Shown here: positions 41,354 through 50,652 of the stretch, piece by piece
Numbering within the stretch: position 1 is the first letter of the stretch
Layout of the letters: each line of letters opens with the position of its first letter
DNA from: Akkermansiaceae bacterium
GTDB taxonomy: Bacteria; Verrucomicrobiota; Verrucomicrobiia; Verrucomicrobiales; Akkermansiaceae
Assembly: GCA_026421245.1 (NCBI GenBank)
Contig: JAPKDJ010000002.1
Location: 62,001-126,000 of the forward strand
Reading direction: 5' to 3'
Length of the DNA stretch: 64,000 nt
Notes under the pieces: model-generated
Seen by the model: the letters and a program-made list of their open reading frames with translations, nothing else
Told to the model about the DNA's origin: nothing
Databases searched by the model: none
Made by a program: the position numbers and the translations under genes

Positions 41354-42745
41354 TTAGAGAGTCATTGTCTCATTTGAGTATTCCCCGGCTGCCACGGTTT
41401 TCGTTTCGCCTGAAATATTCTCAATTTTCACCTTACCCTTGATCACCACCCCATGTTCGAATGTCACGAGGCCGGAGATCGTCAATTCCTCGGTCTCAAC
41501 CAGAGAAGGCTGTCCCAGACCGTCGAGAGCATCGACGAGCTTGTATTCGGAGGAGAAATGAACCACCGGCGGCTTTCCTTCACGGGATGCCACAAGCTGA
41601 ACGCTTCCGTCTTCTCCCACATCGTAGGCGTCGGAACGGAGAGCAAAGAGATCGGTCGTCCCCTTCACGGGAGCAAACCGGGAACGAGGCACGTTGACTG
41701 CAGCGGATCCATCGAAGCACTCAATCGCCGCCCCCATGGCCTGCTCCAATTGATAAACCGCAGTAGTCGACGAATCACGCGGATCCACCGTCTTGGCATT
41801 TCTGATGACCGGAAGTTCAAGCACTCCACCGGTTTGGCCCATCACGTCTTTCAACTTCTCCAGATTGACCCAGATATTGTTGGTGTTGAAAAACTGATGC
41901 CTTTCGATGTTCTGAAAACTTTCAAGATCTTCCTCCGGACATTGCGCAACTTCCCGAAGTAAAAGACGACCGTCCACCTTGCGCGTCGCAAGGTGCCCGC
42001 CTTTCTTATCGGCCTCGGTGCGACGGGTTACCTCCATCAGAAAAGGAGCGTCCCCTATGGCAAAAAAGGAAAGGAGAGTCGGATCAAGGACTGCCCCAAG
42101 ATTGTCGCTGTTCGAAATGAAGGCATATTTCACCCCATCTGCCAAAAGGCAGTCCAACCAGCCACTTCCCTCAAGAGTCGGGTAAACATCGGCATGTCCG
42201 GGCGGGCACCATTCCAAATCAGGATTTGCCGGATGACTGACAGGCTCCAAAGAATCGCGCTCCAGCTTGGGAGCCCAGTTTTGCAAAAGCTCCAGATCTG
42301 CGGGTTCGCCGATCTCAGGAACCGACTTCCTCAAATAATTCTGCGTGTCGTCGCTGCTGGCATTACTGTTCATCAGCAGGAATCGAACATCGCCGCCGGT
42401 CGCGGCACGCACCGAAAGGATTTGCCGGGCCATAAGATCCAGAAACGCAACTCCGGGACGAACCTCAAGCAGACTCTTCACTTTTTCCAACCCCATGCTA
42501 GTTCCAAGACCACCATTCAATTTGATGACAACAGTTTGAGCCAAAAGCGCCGGATCAAACTCCCTCGCACTAGGAAGATCATGGTAGTCAGTCACCGAAT
42601 CAGAAGGGGAAATCTCACTTTCAGAAACCTCCCCTTTGCTTCCATTGGCAATCAGTTGATGAGCTCTTAGGAAAGCTAGGATAGCAGAGTTCATCACTCC
42701 TTTTTCTTCCATCTTCTGGCGAATGCGATCTGCGGTATCAGTCAT
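41354..42745 (-). CDS. UTP--glucose-1-phosphate uridylyltransferase (UDPGP family)
   Basis: VVIKLNGGLGTSMGLEKVKSLLEVRPGVAFLDLMARQIL, LLMNSNASSDDTQNYLRK, PPGHADVYPTLEGSGWLD, FISNSDNLGAVLDP. Confidence 0.93.
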   Translation of the reverse strand: MTDTADRIRQKMEEKGVMNSAILAFLRAHQLIANGSKGEVSESEISPSDSVTDYHDLPSAREFDPALLAQTVVIKLNGGLGTSMGLEKVKSLLEVRPGVAFLDLMARQILSVRAATGGDVRFLLMNSNASSDDTQNYLRKSVPEIGEPADLELLQNWAPKLERDSLEPVSHPANPDLEWCPPGHADVYPTLEGSGWLDCLLADGVKYAFISNSDNLGAVLDPTLLSFFAIGDAPFLMEVTRRTEADKKGGHLATRKVDGRLLLREVAQCPEEDLESFQNIERHQFFNTNNIWVNLEKLKDVMGQTGGVLELPVIRNAKTVDPRDSSTTAVYQLEQAMGAAIECFDGSAAVNVPRSRFAPVKGTTDLFALRSDAYDVGEDGSVQLVASREGKPPVVHFSSEYKLVDALDGLGQPSLVETEELTISGLVTFEHGVVIKGKVKIENISGETKTVAAGEYSNETMTL

Positions 42746-42811
42746 AAATCTCGGTTGGAAATTGGTATGCTCAACCTCCTTAACAGCCACCCAGTTAAAG
42801 AAAATGATAAT

Positions 42812-42828
42812 TTGGCACATTTTCTGCT
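42812..42828 (+). promoter_or_regulatory. Predicted sigma-54 (-24/-12) promoter upstream of rpoN
   Basis: TTGGCACATTTTCTGCT against consensus YTGGCACGrNNNTTGCW. GG at 42814-42815 and GC at 42826-42827 are 12 bp apart, ~50 bp upstream of the rpoN ATG at 42877. Confidence 0.6.
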
Positions 42829-42876
42829 TAGCGCTTTACTCAGTCTGGAAAGGCGATATTTGTCTCTTATAACGCC

Positions 42877-44283
42877 ATGGCCGACGCCTCACTCCATCAG
42901 TCGCTCTCGCAGCAACAAACGCTCGCGCCGCAAATGCGCCAGAGTCTGGAGATTCTGCAGGCCAACACTCTTGAGCTTAGCCAACTCCTCAATCAGGCGA
43001 TGGAAATCAATCCCGTCCTTGAGGACGTCACGGAGAATGAGTCGCTCGACGAGATTACCGACTCTGAGAAGGAGGATTCGGAAAACTTCGATGATTGGCA
43101 AGAAACCTACGATGACGACCTCCGTGAACTCGCCATCATGGAACGCCGCAATCAGGGGATGAGCCAGGATTCCATCGAGGCGAGGGAACATTTCCACAAC
43201 TCTATTGTCGCTCCCCTCACCCTGCAGGAGCACCTCACCGAACAGATTCGCGAAGGCGGTCTTGATAGAAACGCTCAAGCCGATGCCGTGATCATTGTCG
43301 GAAATCTCACGGATCACGGTTACCTCGACGCGCCTCTTGAAGACCTTGCCGCCCGACTTCAAATTCCGCTCGATCGCCTCGAGAATGCCTTGGCCACCAT
43401 TCAAAATTTCGACCCTTCTGGAGTTGGTGCCGCCGACCTGAGAGAATGCCTCCTTCTTCAACTCGACTTCCTCGGCCTGGGCAACGGACTTGAAGCTGAG
43501 ATCGTTGATGAGCATCTCGCTGAAGTCGCTCGCAACCACTTCCCCCAGCTTGCCAAAAAGCTCCACCTGCCACTGGACACGATTATCGAGGCGGTCGAGC
43601 ACATCAGAACTCTCGATCCTTCACCCGGCTCCCGCTTCCAAAACAACGGAAATCCCTACGTCCAACCCGATGTCGAGATCGCCCGAGGAGACCACGATGA
43701 ATGGATCGCTTCTCTCACTGGAAGTTACCTTCCCCGCCTTCGTATCAACGACGAATACAAGGACCTCCTCTCGGCCTCCTCCGACGACCGAAAAACGCGC
43801 AATTATCTTCGCAATCAGATCCGTGATGGGCGCGCCGTCATTCGCGCCATTGATCAGCGGCAGGAGACCATCCTCGCCATTGCCCGTGAGATCGTGGACC
43901 GCCAGAAACCCTTCCTCGAAAACGGCTCCCGTCATCTCAAGCCAATGACTATGAATGACATCGCAGAAGTCATCGGGGTGCACCCCACGACCGTCTCCCG
44001 CGCCGTCGCCGGAAAATACGTCACCACTCCGCACGGCTTGATGGAGATGCGAAAATTCTTTGCCACCGGCTACCAAACCTCCGATGGTAAGGACGTGTCC
44101 AACGAGGGGGTTCGTGAAGCCCTTCAGTCACTCATCAACAGCGAGGACCGCTCCAAACCACTCTCCGATTCCAAGCTTGAGAAACTCTTGAACGAACAGC
44201 GAATCAAAGTGGCCCGCAGAACCGTGGCAAAATACCGCGAGCAACTCGGTATTTTACCGTCACACTTGCGCAAGAAATACTAG
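42877..44283 (+). CDS. rpoN: RNA polymerase sigma-54 factor
   Basis: LHQSLSQQQTLAPQMRQSLEILQANTLELSQLLNQAMEINPVLE, MTMNDIAEVIGVHPTTVSRAVAGKYVTTPHGLMEMRKFF, VARRTVAKYREQLGILPSHLRKKY (RpoN box region). Confidence 0.97.
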   Translation: MADASLHQSLSQQQTLAPQMRQSLEILQANTLELSQLLNQAMEINPVLEDVTENESLDEITDSEKEDSENFDDWQETYDDDLRELAIMERRNQGMSQDSIEAREHFHNSIVAPLTLQEHLTEQIREGGLDRNAQADAVIIVGNLTDHGYLDAPLEDLAARLQIPLDRLENALATIQNFDPSGVGAADLRECLLLQLDFLGLGNGLEAEIVDEHLAEVARNHFPQLAKKLHLPLDTIIEAVEHIRTLDPSPGSRFQNNGNPYVQPDVEIARGDHDEWIASLTGSYLPRLRINDEYKDLLSASSDDRKTRNYLRNQIRDGRAVIRAIDQRQETILAIAREIVDRQKPFLENGSRHLKPMTMNDIAEVIGVHPTTVSRAVAGKYVTTPHGLMEMRKFFATGYQTSDGKDVSNEGVREALQSLINSEDRSKPLSDSKLEKLLNEQRIKVARRTVAKYREQLGILPSHLRKKY

Positions 44284-44314
44284 CGGACTGGCTGCGGGAC
44301 GCTACCTTCGCGCT

Positions 44315-45355
44315 ATGACGAGCGACGACCTCCGCAACGCCCTTTCAAAAATCAAATATCCCGGCTTCTCCCGGGACATCGTTTCCTTCGGCCTCGTGAA
44401 GGGATGCGAGATGAAAGAGGGCTCGGCTCACATCCAGATCCAGATCCAAACCAAGGACCCTAAAATCCCCCAGCAGATCTTTCAAGAATGCCACGACGTC
44501 CTCGATCCGCTCCTTGGAGATCCGAGCAAGGTTCGCATCGAAATCGACGTCCAAAACCCCACTTCTTCTGGCGAAGCCTCCACCGGAGGCACTTCAATTC
44601 CCGGAATCAAGCGCATCATTGCAGTCGGGTCCGGGAAAGGTGGCGTTGGCAAGTCCACCGTGTCCAGCAACCTCGCCATCGCCCTCTCGCAACAGGGGCT
44701 CAAAGTCGGCCTTCTTGACTGCGACCTCTACGGCCCATCGGTTCCACTCATGTTTGGCGTGACGCATCACCAACCGAATGCCGACGACCAGGATCGCATC
44801 ATTCCAATCGAAGCCCACGGACTAAAATTGATGTCAATGGGCTTTCTCGTCAGCGATAACTCACCTGTCATTGTCCGAGGCCCCCTCGCCAACCGCTACA
44901 CTCAGCAATTTCTTCAGCAAGTCGCCTGGGGAGAACTCGATGTTCTTGTGATCGATCTCCCGCCCGGCACCGGAGACATTCAACTCACCCTTGTGCAAAC
45001 AGTCTCGCTGGACGGTGCCATCATCGTCACAACCCCTCAAGAAGTCGCCATGATCGATGCCCGCAAAGCCGTTTCCATGTTCTCCAAGGTCAATGTTCCC
45101 ATCCTTGGCCTGATCGAGAACATGTCCTACTTCGAGTGCGCCCACGGAGAACGCTACCATCTCTTCGGACAAGGCGGCGCCGAGCGGGAGTGCGAACGCA
45201 TCAAGGTCCCCCTTCTGGGGAAAATCCCCCTCGAACCCATCATCGGGAAACGGTGTGACGGTGGAGAACCGACCGCCCTTCTCAGCCCCTCCGAATCCAA
45301 AGCGTCAGCCGCATTTCACGATGCGGCAAAAGCCCTCCTCGATCACGTTTCATAA
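44315..45355 (+). CDS. Mrp/NBP35-family iron-sulfur cluster carrier ATPase
   Basis: IIAVGSGKGGVGKSTVSSNLAIALSQQGLKVGLLDCDLYGPSVPLMFG, LVIDLPPGTGDIQLTL, N-terminal DUF59/MIP18-like region. Confidence 0.95.
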   Translation: MTSDDLRNALSKIKYPGFSRDIVSFGLVKGCEMKEGSAHIQIQIQTKDPKIPQQIFQECHDVLDPLLGDPSKVRIEIDVQNPTSSGEASTGGTSIPGIKRIIAVGSGKGGVGKSTVSSNLAIALSQQGLKVGLLDCDLYGPSVPLMFGVTHHQPNADDQDRIIPIEAHGLKLMSMGFLVSDNSPVIVRGPLANRYTQQFLQQVAWGELDVLVIDLPPGTGDIQLTLVQTVSLDGAIIVTTPQEVAMIDARKAVSMFSKVNVPILGLIENMSYFECAHGERYHLFGQGGAERECERIKVPLLGKIPLEPIIGKRCDGGEPTALLSPSESKASAAFHDAAKALLDHVS

Positions 45356-45741
45356 AAGCATCGAATCGAGTTGAGCCAATGACAGATGACACCGAAGCAG
45401 ACAGGTCATTGCGCCAGGATTCATGACACCCGAGACTTGCTCGATTTTTCGTTTTTCGATCTGAAGGGTGCTTCATTTTTGGCCCCGTTTTCTACGGACT
45501 GGCACGACTCGAAATTTCGGCCTCACTTTTTTGGGAATAGACGATCGCAGCACATGGATCAAAATCGGAGTAATTGATGCTTCCGGCCCCTCAACCACCT
45601 TCACCGACTCCGACCCAGACGTGAATCAAGCCCGCCATTTTACCGGATTGTCCAACTTTGAGCGACATTCCTTTCTGCCAACTCTCGATTCTTCCCTTGG
45701 CAGCCCCCGTAGTAATCTGATAGTCCTCCCCCCTCCAAACC

Positions 45742-46653
45742 ATGAATAGACGTAATTTCAGCCAAGTCACCGGAGCCTCCCTTCTCTCATTGATGGGCTC
45801 CTCCGTTCTCGCACAAGAAGTCACCAAAGGCACTGCCTTCAAAGCCAAGTTCGGTCCCCACCCCGGCCTCCTTTTCGGCGGCAAAGGCAAAAAGCTCAGC
45901 TATGTCGATCAACTTAAGTTAGCCTACGACCTCGGCTTCCGCGCCTGGGAAGACAATGGACTCAAGGGACAGAAGAACGAAACGATCGAAAAAATCGCCG
46001 AGTTCATGAAGGACAAGAAAATGGAACTCGGCGTCTGTGTGATCACAGGAGGGGCCGGAGCCATGTTCAACAAGCCCACCGATGAGCAAAAGGAGCGGGT
46101 AAAGAAGGAACTCGAGCGCGGCATCGAAGTCGCCAAGATCACCGGCCAAACCAATATGACCATGATTCCCGGCGCACGGGATAAGTCCATGACTCGTGAA
46201 GCGCAGATTAAGGCATCCGTCGATTCCATGAAACTCTGCTGCGACCTCGTCGAAGAGCACGGCATTATCATGGCTCAGGAGCCCCTTTCCCACAACGTGC
46301 GTGGCGGAGAACCTCTCATCAGATCTTTCGAAGACGGTCACCTCCTGTGTAAATTGGTCAACCGCAAGTCCTGCAAGCTTCTCGCCGACTTCTACCACGA
46401 AGGCCAGATCGGCAATGGTGACAAACTCATCGAAAACGCCGAGAAAGTATGGAATCAAGTCAGCTACGTGCAATACGGAGCATCACCAGGACGCAAGGAG
46501 CCAGGCACTGGAAAGCTCGACTACATCGCCGTCACAAAATTCCTTCGCAAGAAGAATTTCACTGGTGTCATCGGTATGGAACATGGAGCCAGCAAGAAAG
46601 GTCAGGAAGGCTTGGATGCGCTCATGGCTGCTTACCGCAAGATTGACGCCTAG
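45742..46653 (+). CDS. Hydroxypyruvate isomerase-like TIM-barrel protein with Tat-like signal
   Basis: MNRRNFSQVTGASLLSLMGSSVLAQ leader; LADFYHEGQIGNGDKLIEN; VIGMEHGAS. Confidence 0.8.
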   Translation: MNRRNFSQVTGASLLSLMGSSVLAQEVTKGTAFKAKFGPHPGLLFGGKGKKLSYVDQLKLAYDLGFRAWEDNGLKGQKNETIEKIAEFMKDKKMELGVCVITGGAGAMFNKPTDEQKERVKKELERGIEVAKITGQTNMTMIPGARDKSMTREAQIKASVDSMKLCCDLVEEHGIIMAQEPLSHNVRGGEPLIRSFEDGHLLCKLVNRKSCKLLADFYHEGQIGNGDKLIENAEKVWNQVSYVQYGASPGRKEPGTGKLDYIAVTKFLRKKNFTGVIGMEHGASKKGQEGLDALMAAYRKIDA

Positions 46654-46679
46654 ACTTCCGTTCGCGTTCGAACATTTGG

Positions 46680-46713
46680 AACCGCTTCGACCCACAGGTC
46701 GGAGCGGTTTTTT
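46680..46713 (+). terminator. Intrinsic terminator after the TIM-barrel gene
   Basis: AACCGCTTCGACC-CACA-GGTCGGAGCGGTT followed by TTTTT (one G-U pair in the stem). Confidence 0.85.
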
Positions 46714-46743
46714 CACCTCTTCAAAGAGTTCCCGGTCCTCGCT

Positions 46744-47070
46744 TTACTCCGGAATACGATACTTCGATTGATACTCTTCAAGCCTCTCCTTCGCCTCCTT
46801 CGCGGCCTTCTCAAGCCCGGCCTGATCCTCGTACAACTTCGTGAGTGCAGCCTCTTTTTCTTCGAGCTGTTTCTGAAGATCAGCGACAGATATTTCAGGC
46901 GGATCATTCTTTGTTGAAGCTATCTTGGCTCGAAGTTCGTCAAGTTTTTCCTCCAGAGCTTCCAACTCCTTCTCCTGCTCTTCGTATTTAAGAATATCCT
47001 GCGGGGTTGCCTTCTCCTGACAAGAAGACAAAGCCAAGACCGCAACCAAAGAAAGAACGATTCGTGACAC
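46744..47070 (-). CDS. Small coiled-coil lipoprotein, copy 1 (GTG start)
   Basis: MSRIVLSLVAVLALSSCQEKATPQDILKYEEQEKELEALEEKL...; lipobox ALSSC. Confidence 0.7.
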   Translation of the reverse strand: MSRIVLSLVAVLALSSCQEKATPQDILKYEEQEKELEALEEKLDELRAKIASTKNDPPEISVADLQKQLEEKEAALTKLYEDQAGLEKAAKEAKERLEEYQSKYRIPE

Positions 47071-47076
47071 ACACCG

Positions 47077-47096
47077 AGTGTGACTTTTGTCACACT
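47077..47096. promoter_or_regulatory. CRP/FNR-like palindrome AGTGTGAC-TTTT-GTCACACT
   Basis: Contains TGTGA-N6-TCACA (47079-47094), in the divergent gap between the lipoprotein and the adjacent pseudogene. Confidence 0.4.
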
Positions 47097-47166
47097 TAAG
47101 TCAATGTCAGCCCGTTTTCTTGACCGGAGTCCATTGACAAAGTCAATCCGTGGCAAAACTCACCCC

Positions 47167-47666
47167 ATGCCCTGGAACGAAAAATTTCTCGAACCTTTCC
47201 GCCGACCAGAGAGGAAAGGATGATTTTATAAGCGACTACTCGGAAGACGATCTCTCCTTTCTCTCCAGCATCGGCTACAACCCGCGTGACCTTTCCGATT
47301 TTGTCGAAGACCTGGCTGACGAAGGTGCCCCCACCGAATCAACAGCCCTGCTTATCGCCTCCGTGCGTCGGGATTATTTTCTTGTTGTCCAAAATAGAAC
47401 GGCCAGCCAGTGGGGTCCTCCGGGGTGACCTTCCCTCATTCAGCGAAGAATTCGACACCCTCGCCTATCTTCCGCACATCATAGCCAAAGCGCCCGAAAA
47501 ACTTCGGAGCGAACTGCATCGAGACGTCATGTTCAGTTGCGGAAGAGACCAAAAATTCCTGCGCAAAAACGGTGATATTCATCCGGCGGACTTCCTTCGT
47601 CATATATGGTCGGCCGATGGCGATCCTCAAAAGATGGCTGACTTTGTCCGCCAATCAGTCTCATAG
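47167..47666 (+). pseudogene. Decayed paralogue of the 48334-48849 gene
   Basis: From ATG 47167 the frame hits TGA after 18 codons (MPWNEKFLEPFRRPERKG*). Against the right copy there is a net -14 nt indel near 47205 and a net -2 nt change near 47410. The homologous reading continues across three frames. Confidence 0.85.
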
Positions 47667-47675
47667 GAGGGAACC

Positions 47676-48236
47676 CTAGCGAATTCCCAATCGCTTGAGG
47701 TCCTCCAACTCATTATTGAGACGGGCGAGCTCGATATAGGAATTCGAGTTCTCGTCAGCGAGTTCTTGTGCTTTGTCTCGATAAACTTCGGAATAGCCTA
47801 TCGCCTTTTTCCGTCTCGCCTGATTATTCTCTTTAAATGCATTGGCTTCCCATTGGGAGGCCTTGGACTTCCAGCCTTTGATTTCCCCGATTTTGATCCG
47901 AATCACATCTTCTCGTTCAAAAATCTCAGCCTGCATGTCCTTCATTTTCTGAAGAATGGCCGTTTTCCTTCCCTCGTCCTTTCCCCCGGCCAATCCCTCA
48001 GCTAACTTCGTGATTGCAACCTCTTCTTCGAGCTGTTTCTGAAGATCCGCGACAGGTATTTTAGGCGGATCATTCTTTGTGGAAGCTAGCTTAGCTCGAA
48101 GCTCCTTAAGTTTTTCCTCCAGAGCTTCCAGCTCCCTCTCCTGCTCTTCGTATTTAAGGATATCCTGCGGGTTTGTCGTCTCTTGACAAGAAGACAAAGC
48201 TAAGATCGCAACCAAAGAAAGAATGATTCGTGACAC
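47676..48236 (-). CDS. Coiled-coil lipoprotein, apparent chimera (N-terminal half like copy 1, C-terminal half like copy 3)
   Basis: N-term MSRIILSLVAILALSSCQETTNPQDILKYEEQERELEALEEKLKELRAKLASTKNDPP matches 46744-47070. C-term EGRKTAILQKMKDMQAEIFEREDVIRIKIGEIKGWKSKASQWEANAFKEN...LEDLKRLGIR matches 48859-49785. Confidence 0.8.
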   Translation of the reverse strand: MSRIILSLVAILALSSCQETTNPQDILKYEEQERELEALEEKLKELRAKLASTKNDPPKIPVADLQKQLEEEVAITKLAEGLAGGKDEGRKTAILQKMKDMQAEIFEREDVIRIKIGEIKGWKSKASQWEANAFKENNQARRKKAIGYSEVYRDKAQELADENSNSYIELARLNNELEDLKRLGIR

Positions 48237-48333
48237 ACATTAAGTCTGACTTTTGTCATATTAAAGTCAATGTCAGACCATTTTCTTGACCGGGGCCCAT
48301 TGACAAAGGTCGATCCGTGGCAAAACTCACCCC

Positions 48334-48849
48334 ATGTCTTGGAACGAAAAATTTCTCGAACTTTTCCGCCGCTGCCTTTCCAACTACCAGGGAGGAAAGG
48401 ATGATTTTATAAGCGACTACTCGGAAGACGATCTCTCCTTTCTCTCCAGTATCGGCTACAAACCGCGTGAACTTTTCGATTTTGTCGAAGACCTGGCTGA
48501 CGAAGGTGCCCCCACCGAATCAACAGCCCTACTTATCGCCTCCGTGCGTCGGGATTATTTTCTTGTTGTCCAAAACGGAACGGCCAGCCCAGTGGAGGTC
48601 ACCCGAGGGGACCTTCCCTCATTCAACGAAGAATTCGACACCATCGCCTATCTTCCGCGCATCATAGCCAAAGCGATCGCAAAACTTCGGGGCGAACTAC
48701 ATCCAGACGTCATGTTCAGTTGCGGAGGAGACCGAAAATTCCTGCGCGAAAACGGTGACATTCATCCGGCGGACTTCCTTCGCCATATATGGTCGGCCGA
48801 TGGCGACCCTCAAAAGATATCTGACTTTATCCGCCAGTCAGCCTCATAG
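48334..48849 (+). CDS. Conserved hypothetical protein (tentatively DUF5069-like), intact copy
   Basis: 171 aa MSWNEKFLELFRRCLSNYQGGKDDFISDYSEDDLSFLSSIGYKPRELFDFVEDLADEG...DVMFSCGGDRKFL...DIHPADFLRHIWSADGDPQKISDFIRQ. The DUF name is from memory. Confidence 0.65.
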   Translation: MSWNEKFLELFRRCLSNYQGGKDDFISDYSEDDLSFLSSIGYKPRELFDFVEDLADEGAPTESTALLIASVRRDYFLVVQNGTASPVEVTRGDLPSFNEEFDTIAYLPRIIAKAIAKLRGELHPDVMFSCGGDRKFLRENGDIHPADFLRHIWSADGDPQKISDFIRQSAS

Positions 48850-48858
48850 GAGGGAATC

Positions 48859-49785
48859 CTAGCGAATTCCCAATCGCTTGAGGTCCTCCAACTCATTATT
48901 GAGACGGCTGAGCACGATATAGGAATCCGAGTTCTCGTCAGCAAGTTCTTGAGCTTTGTCTCGATAGACTATGGAGTAGCGTATCGCCTTTTTCCGTCTC
49001 GTCTGATCATTCTCTTTAAATGCGTTGGCTTCCCATTGGGAGGCCTTGGACTTCCAGCCTTTGATTTCCCCGATTTTGATCCGAATCACATCTTCTCGTT
49101 CAAAAATTTCAGCCTGCATGTCCTTTATTTTCTGAAGAATGGCCGTTTTCCGTCCCTCTTCCTTTCTCTCGGCCAATCCCTCTTTCCACTTCTTATATTT
49201 TTCGGCCCTGAGCGCGGTATTGGACTGAAGTTTTTCGGTGAATTTATTGGCTTCCTCCTCGCTCATCTGAAGTTTCGCCAGAATTTCCGGAGTGAGCTCC
49301 TTTAGCGGAATCTCCTGCGGACCGGAAGGCATGTAGACGCGTATCCGAAGTGGACTGATGGACAAAATACGGACGTCTTTGTATTCGTCCCCCTTGGTTG
49401 CCGACAAGTCGATCGACTCCCCAATGGCATCCTTTCGAAGAATCGCCCGATATCTTGCTTGATACTTTTCAAATTCCTCACCAATCAAGTCGATCGACTC
49501 CCCAAGTTCCTCATTGCGGAGCTTGGCTTCCTCAAAAATAATTGTCTTCTCGTCCAAACTTTCTTTGATTTTGACGGCCAGCTTGATGTCTTCCCGGGCT
49601 TTTTCGTGCTTCGCGAATTTCACTTGCTCCTCTGCGAGGTATTTCTTCTTGTGGCGAAGATCATAACTTTGCCCATCGAGCTTCTTATCCAGATTTTCAA
49701 TCTTGGCTTCGCCATCCAACTCAAAGCACCCCACCAGAGCAGTGGACGCCACCACAGGCAGGGCAAAAAGATTCCATATTCTCAT
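48859..49785 (-). CDS. Coiled-coil lipoprotein, copy 3
   Basis: MRIWNLFALPVVASTALVGCFELDGEAKIENLDKKLDG with lipobox ALVGC. Internal DVRILSISPLRIRVYMPSGPQEIPLKELTPEI followed by coiled coil. Start set at ATG 49785. Confidence 0.7.
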   Translation of the reverse strand: MRIWNLFALPVVASTALVGCFELDGEAKIENLDKKLDGQSYDLRHKKKYLAEEQVKFAKHEKAREDIKLAVKIKESLDEKTIIFEEAKLRNEELGESIDLIGEEFEKYQARYRAILRKDAIGESIDLSATKGDEYKDVRILSISPLRIRVYMPSGPQEIPLKELTPEILAKLQMSEEEANKFTEKLQSNTALRAEKYKKWKEGLAERKEEGRKTAILQKIKDMQAEIFEREDVIRIKIGEIKGWKSKASQWEANAFKENDQTRRKKAIRYSIVYRDKAQELADENSDSYIVLSRLNNELEDLKRLGIR

Positions 49786-49898
49786 GGAGAGAAAACTAGG
49801 TCTCATTCCCCTATCTATCAAGAATCTAGACCACTCTTGCGATGAAAACTCCGCGCCAAAGATTGGACACCCTCCCTTCCCGCTGTCAAACTTCGCCC

Positions 49899-50519
49899 AT
49901 GCGCGACTACAACGGCGAGGAGATTCTGGTGATTCCTCGCGAATTATTTGACGAACTGGGATCATTCCAAGGCATCGAGAGCGATATCGACCGGTATTTG
50001 GAAGCTCTTCTTGACCCTGCCAATAATTTTTTTATGGACCGAGGCAAAGCTGAAGAAGATCCTTCCTTCAAGCAAATTATTCCCTACGCCCTCTTCCATC
50101 ACGAAGGACAGTATCTCCACTACACTCGTGGAAAAAGTGGCGGTGAAAGCCGTCTTCATGCCCAGGGATCTGTCGGAATTGGAGGGCATATCAACCCCAT
50201 CGATGAACGTGCCGATCCACTGGGACGCGAAACCTACCTGGCCGGTGTCGAACGTGAAATCGACGAAGAACTCAACATCTCTGGTGCTCATAGAAACCGC
50301 ATTGTTGCGCTTCTGAATGATGACAGCAACGATGTCGGCAAGGTCCACCTGGGAGTGGTCCACGTCTTTGAACTCGAAAATAACGAAGTCTCGTCGGCCG
50401 AAGACGCTCTCGCCAATCTTGCCTTTCAATCCGCAGCCTCTCTCAGAGGGGAGCTCTATCGCTCACTCGAAACCTGGTCCAGATTCTGCGTGGACAAGAT
50501 CGTCGAATCACCCGGTTAA
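49899..50519 (+). CDS. NUDIX-like domain protein
   Basis: GSVGIGGHINPIDERADPLGRETYLAGVEREIDEELNISG...NDDSNDVGKVHLGVVHVFEL; REIDEEL matches the Nudix REUxEE core. Confidence 0.65.
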   Translation: MRDYNGEEILVIPRELFDELGSFQGIESDIDRYLEALLDPANNFFMDRGKAEEDPSFKQIIPYALFHHEGQYLHYTRGKSGGESRLHAQGSVGIGGHINPIDERADPLGRETYLAGVEREIDEELNISGAHRNRIVALLNDDSNDVGKVHLGVVHVFELENNEVSSAEDALANLAFQSAASLRGELYRSLETWSRFCVDKIVESPG

Positions 50520-50652
50520 CCCGGCAACTACCTACTTGGCGGCAACTGTCGGGGATGATCACCTATCACATCAAGCAGGGGGCTTTACGAAAGGAGAAAA
50601 AGTCCGATCTCTTCAACAATTCTTTCCTGCATGAGTGGTTGATCAGATACCA

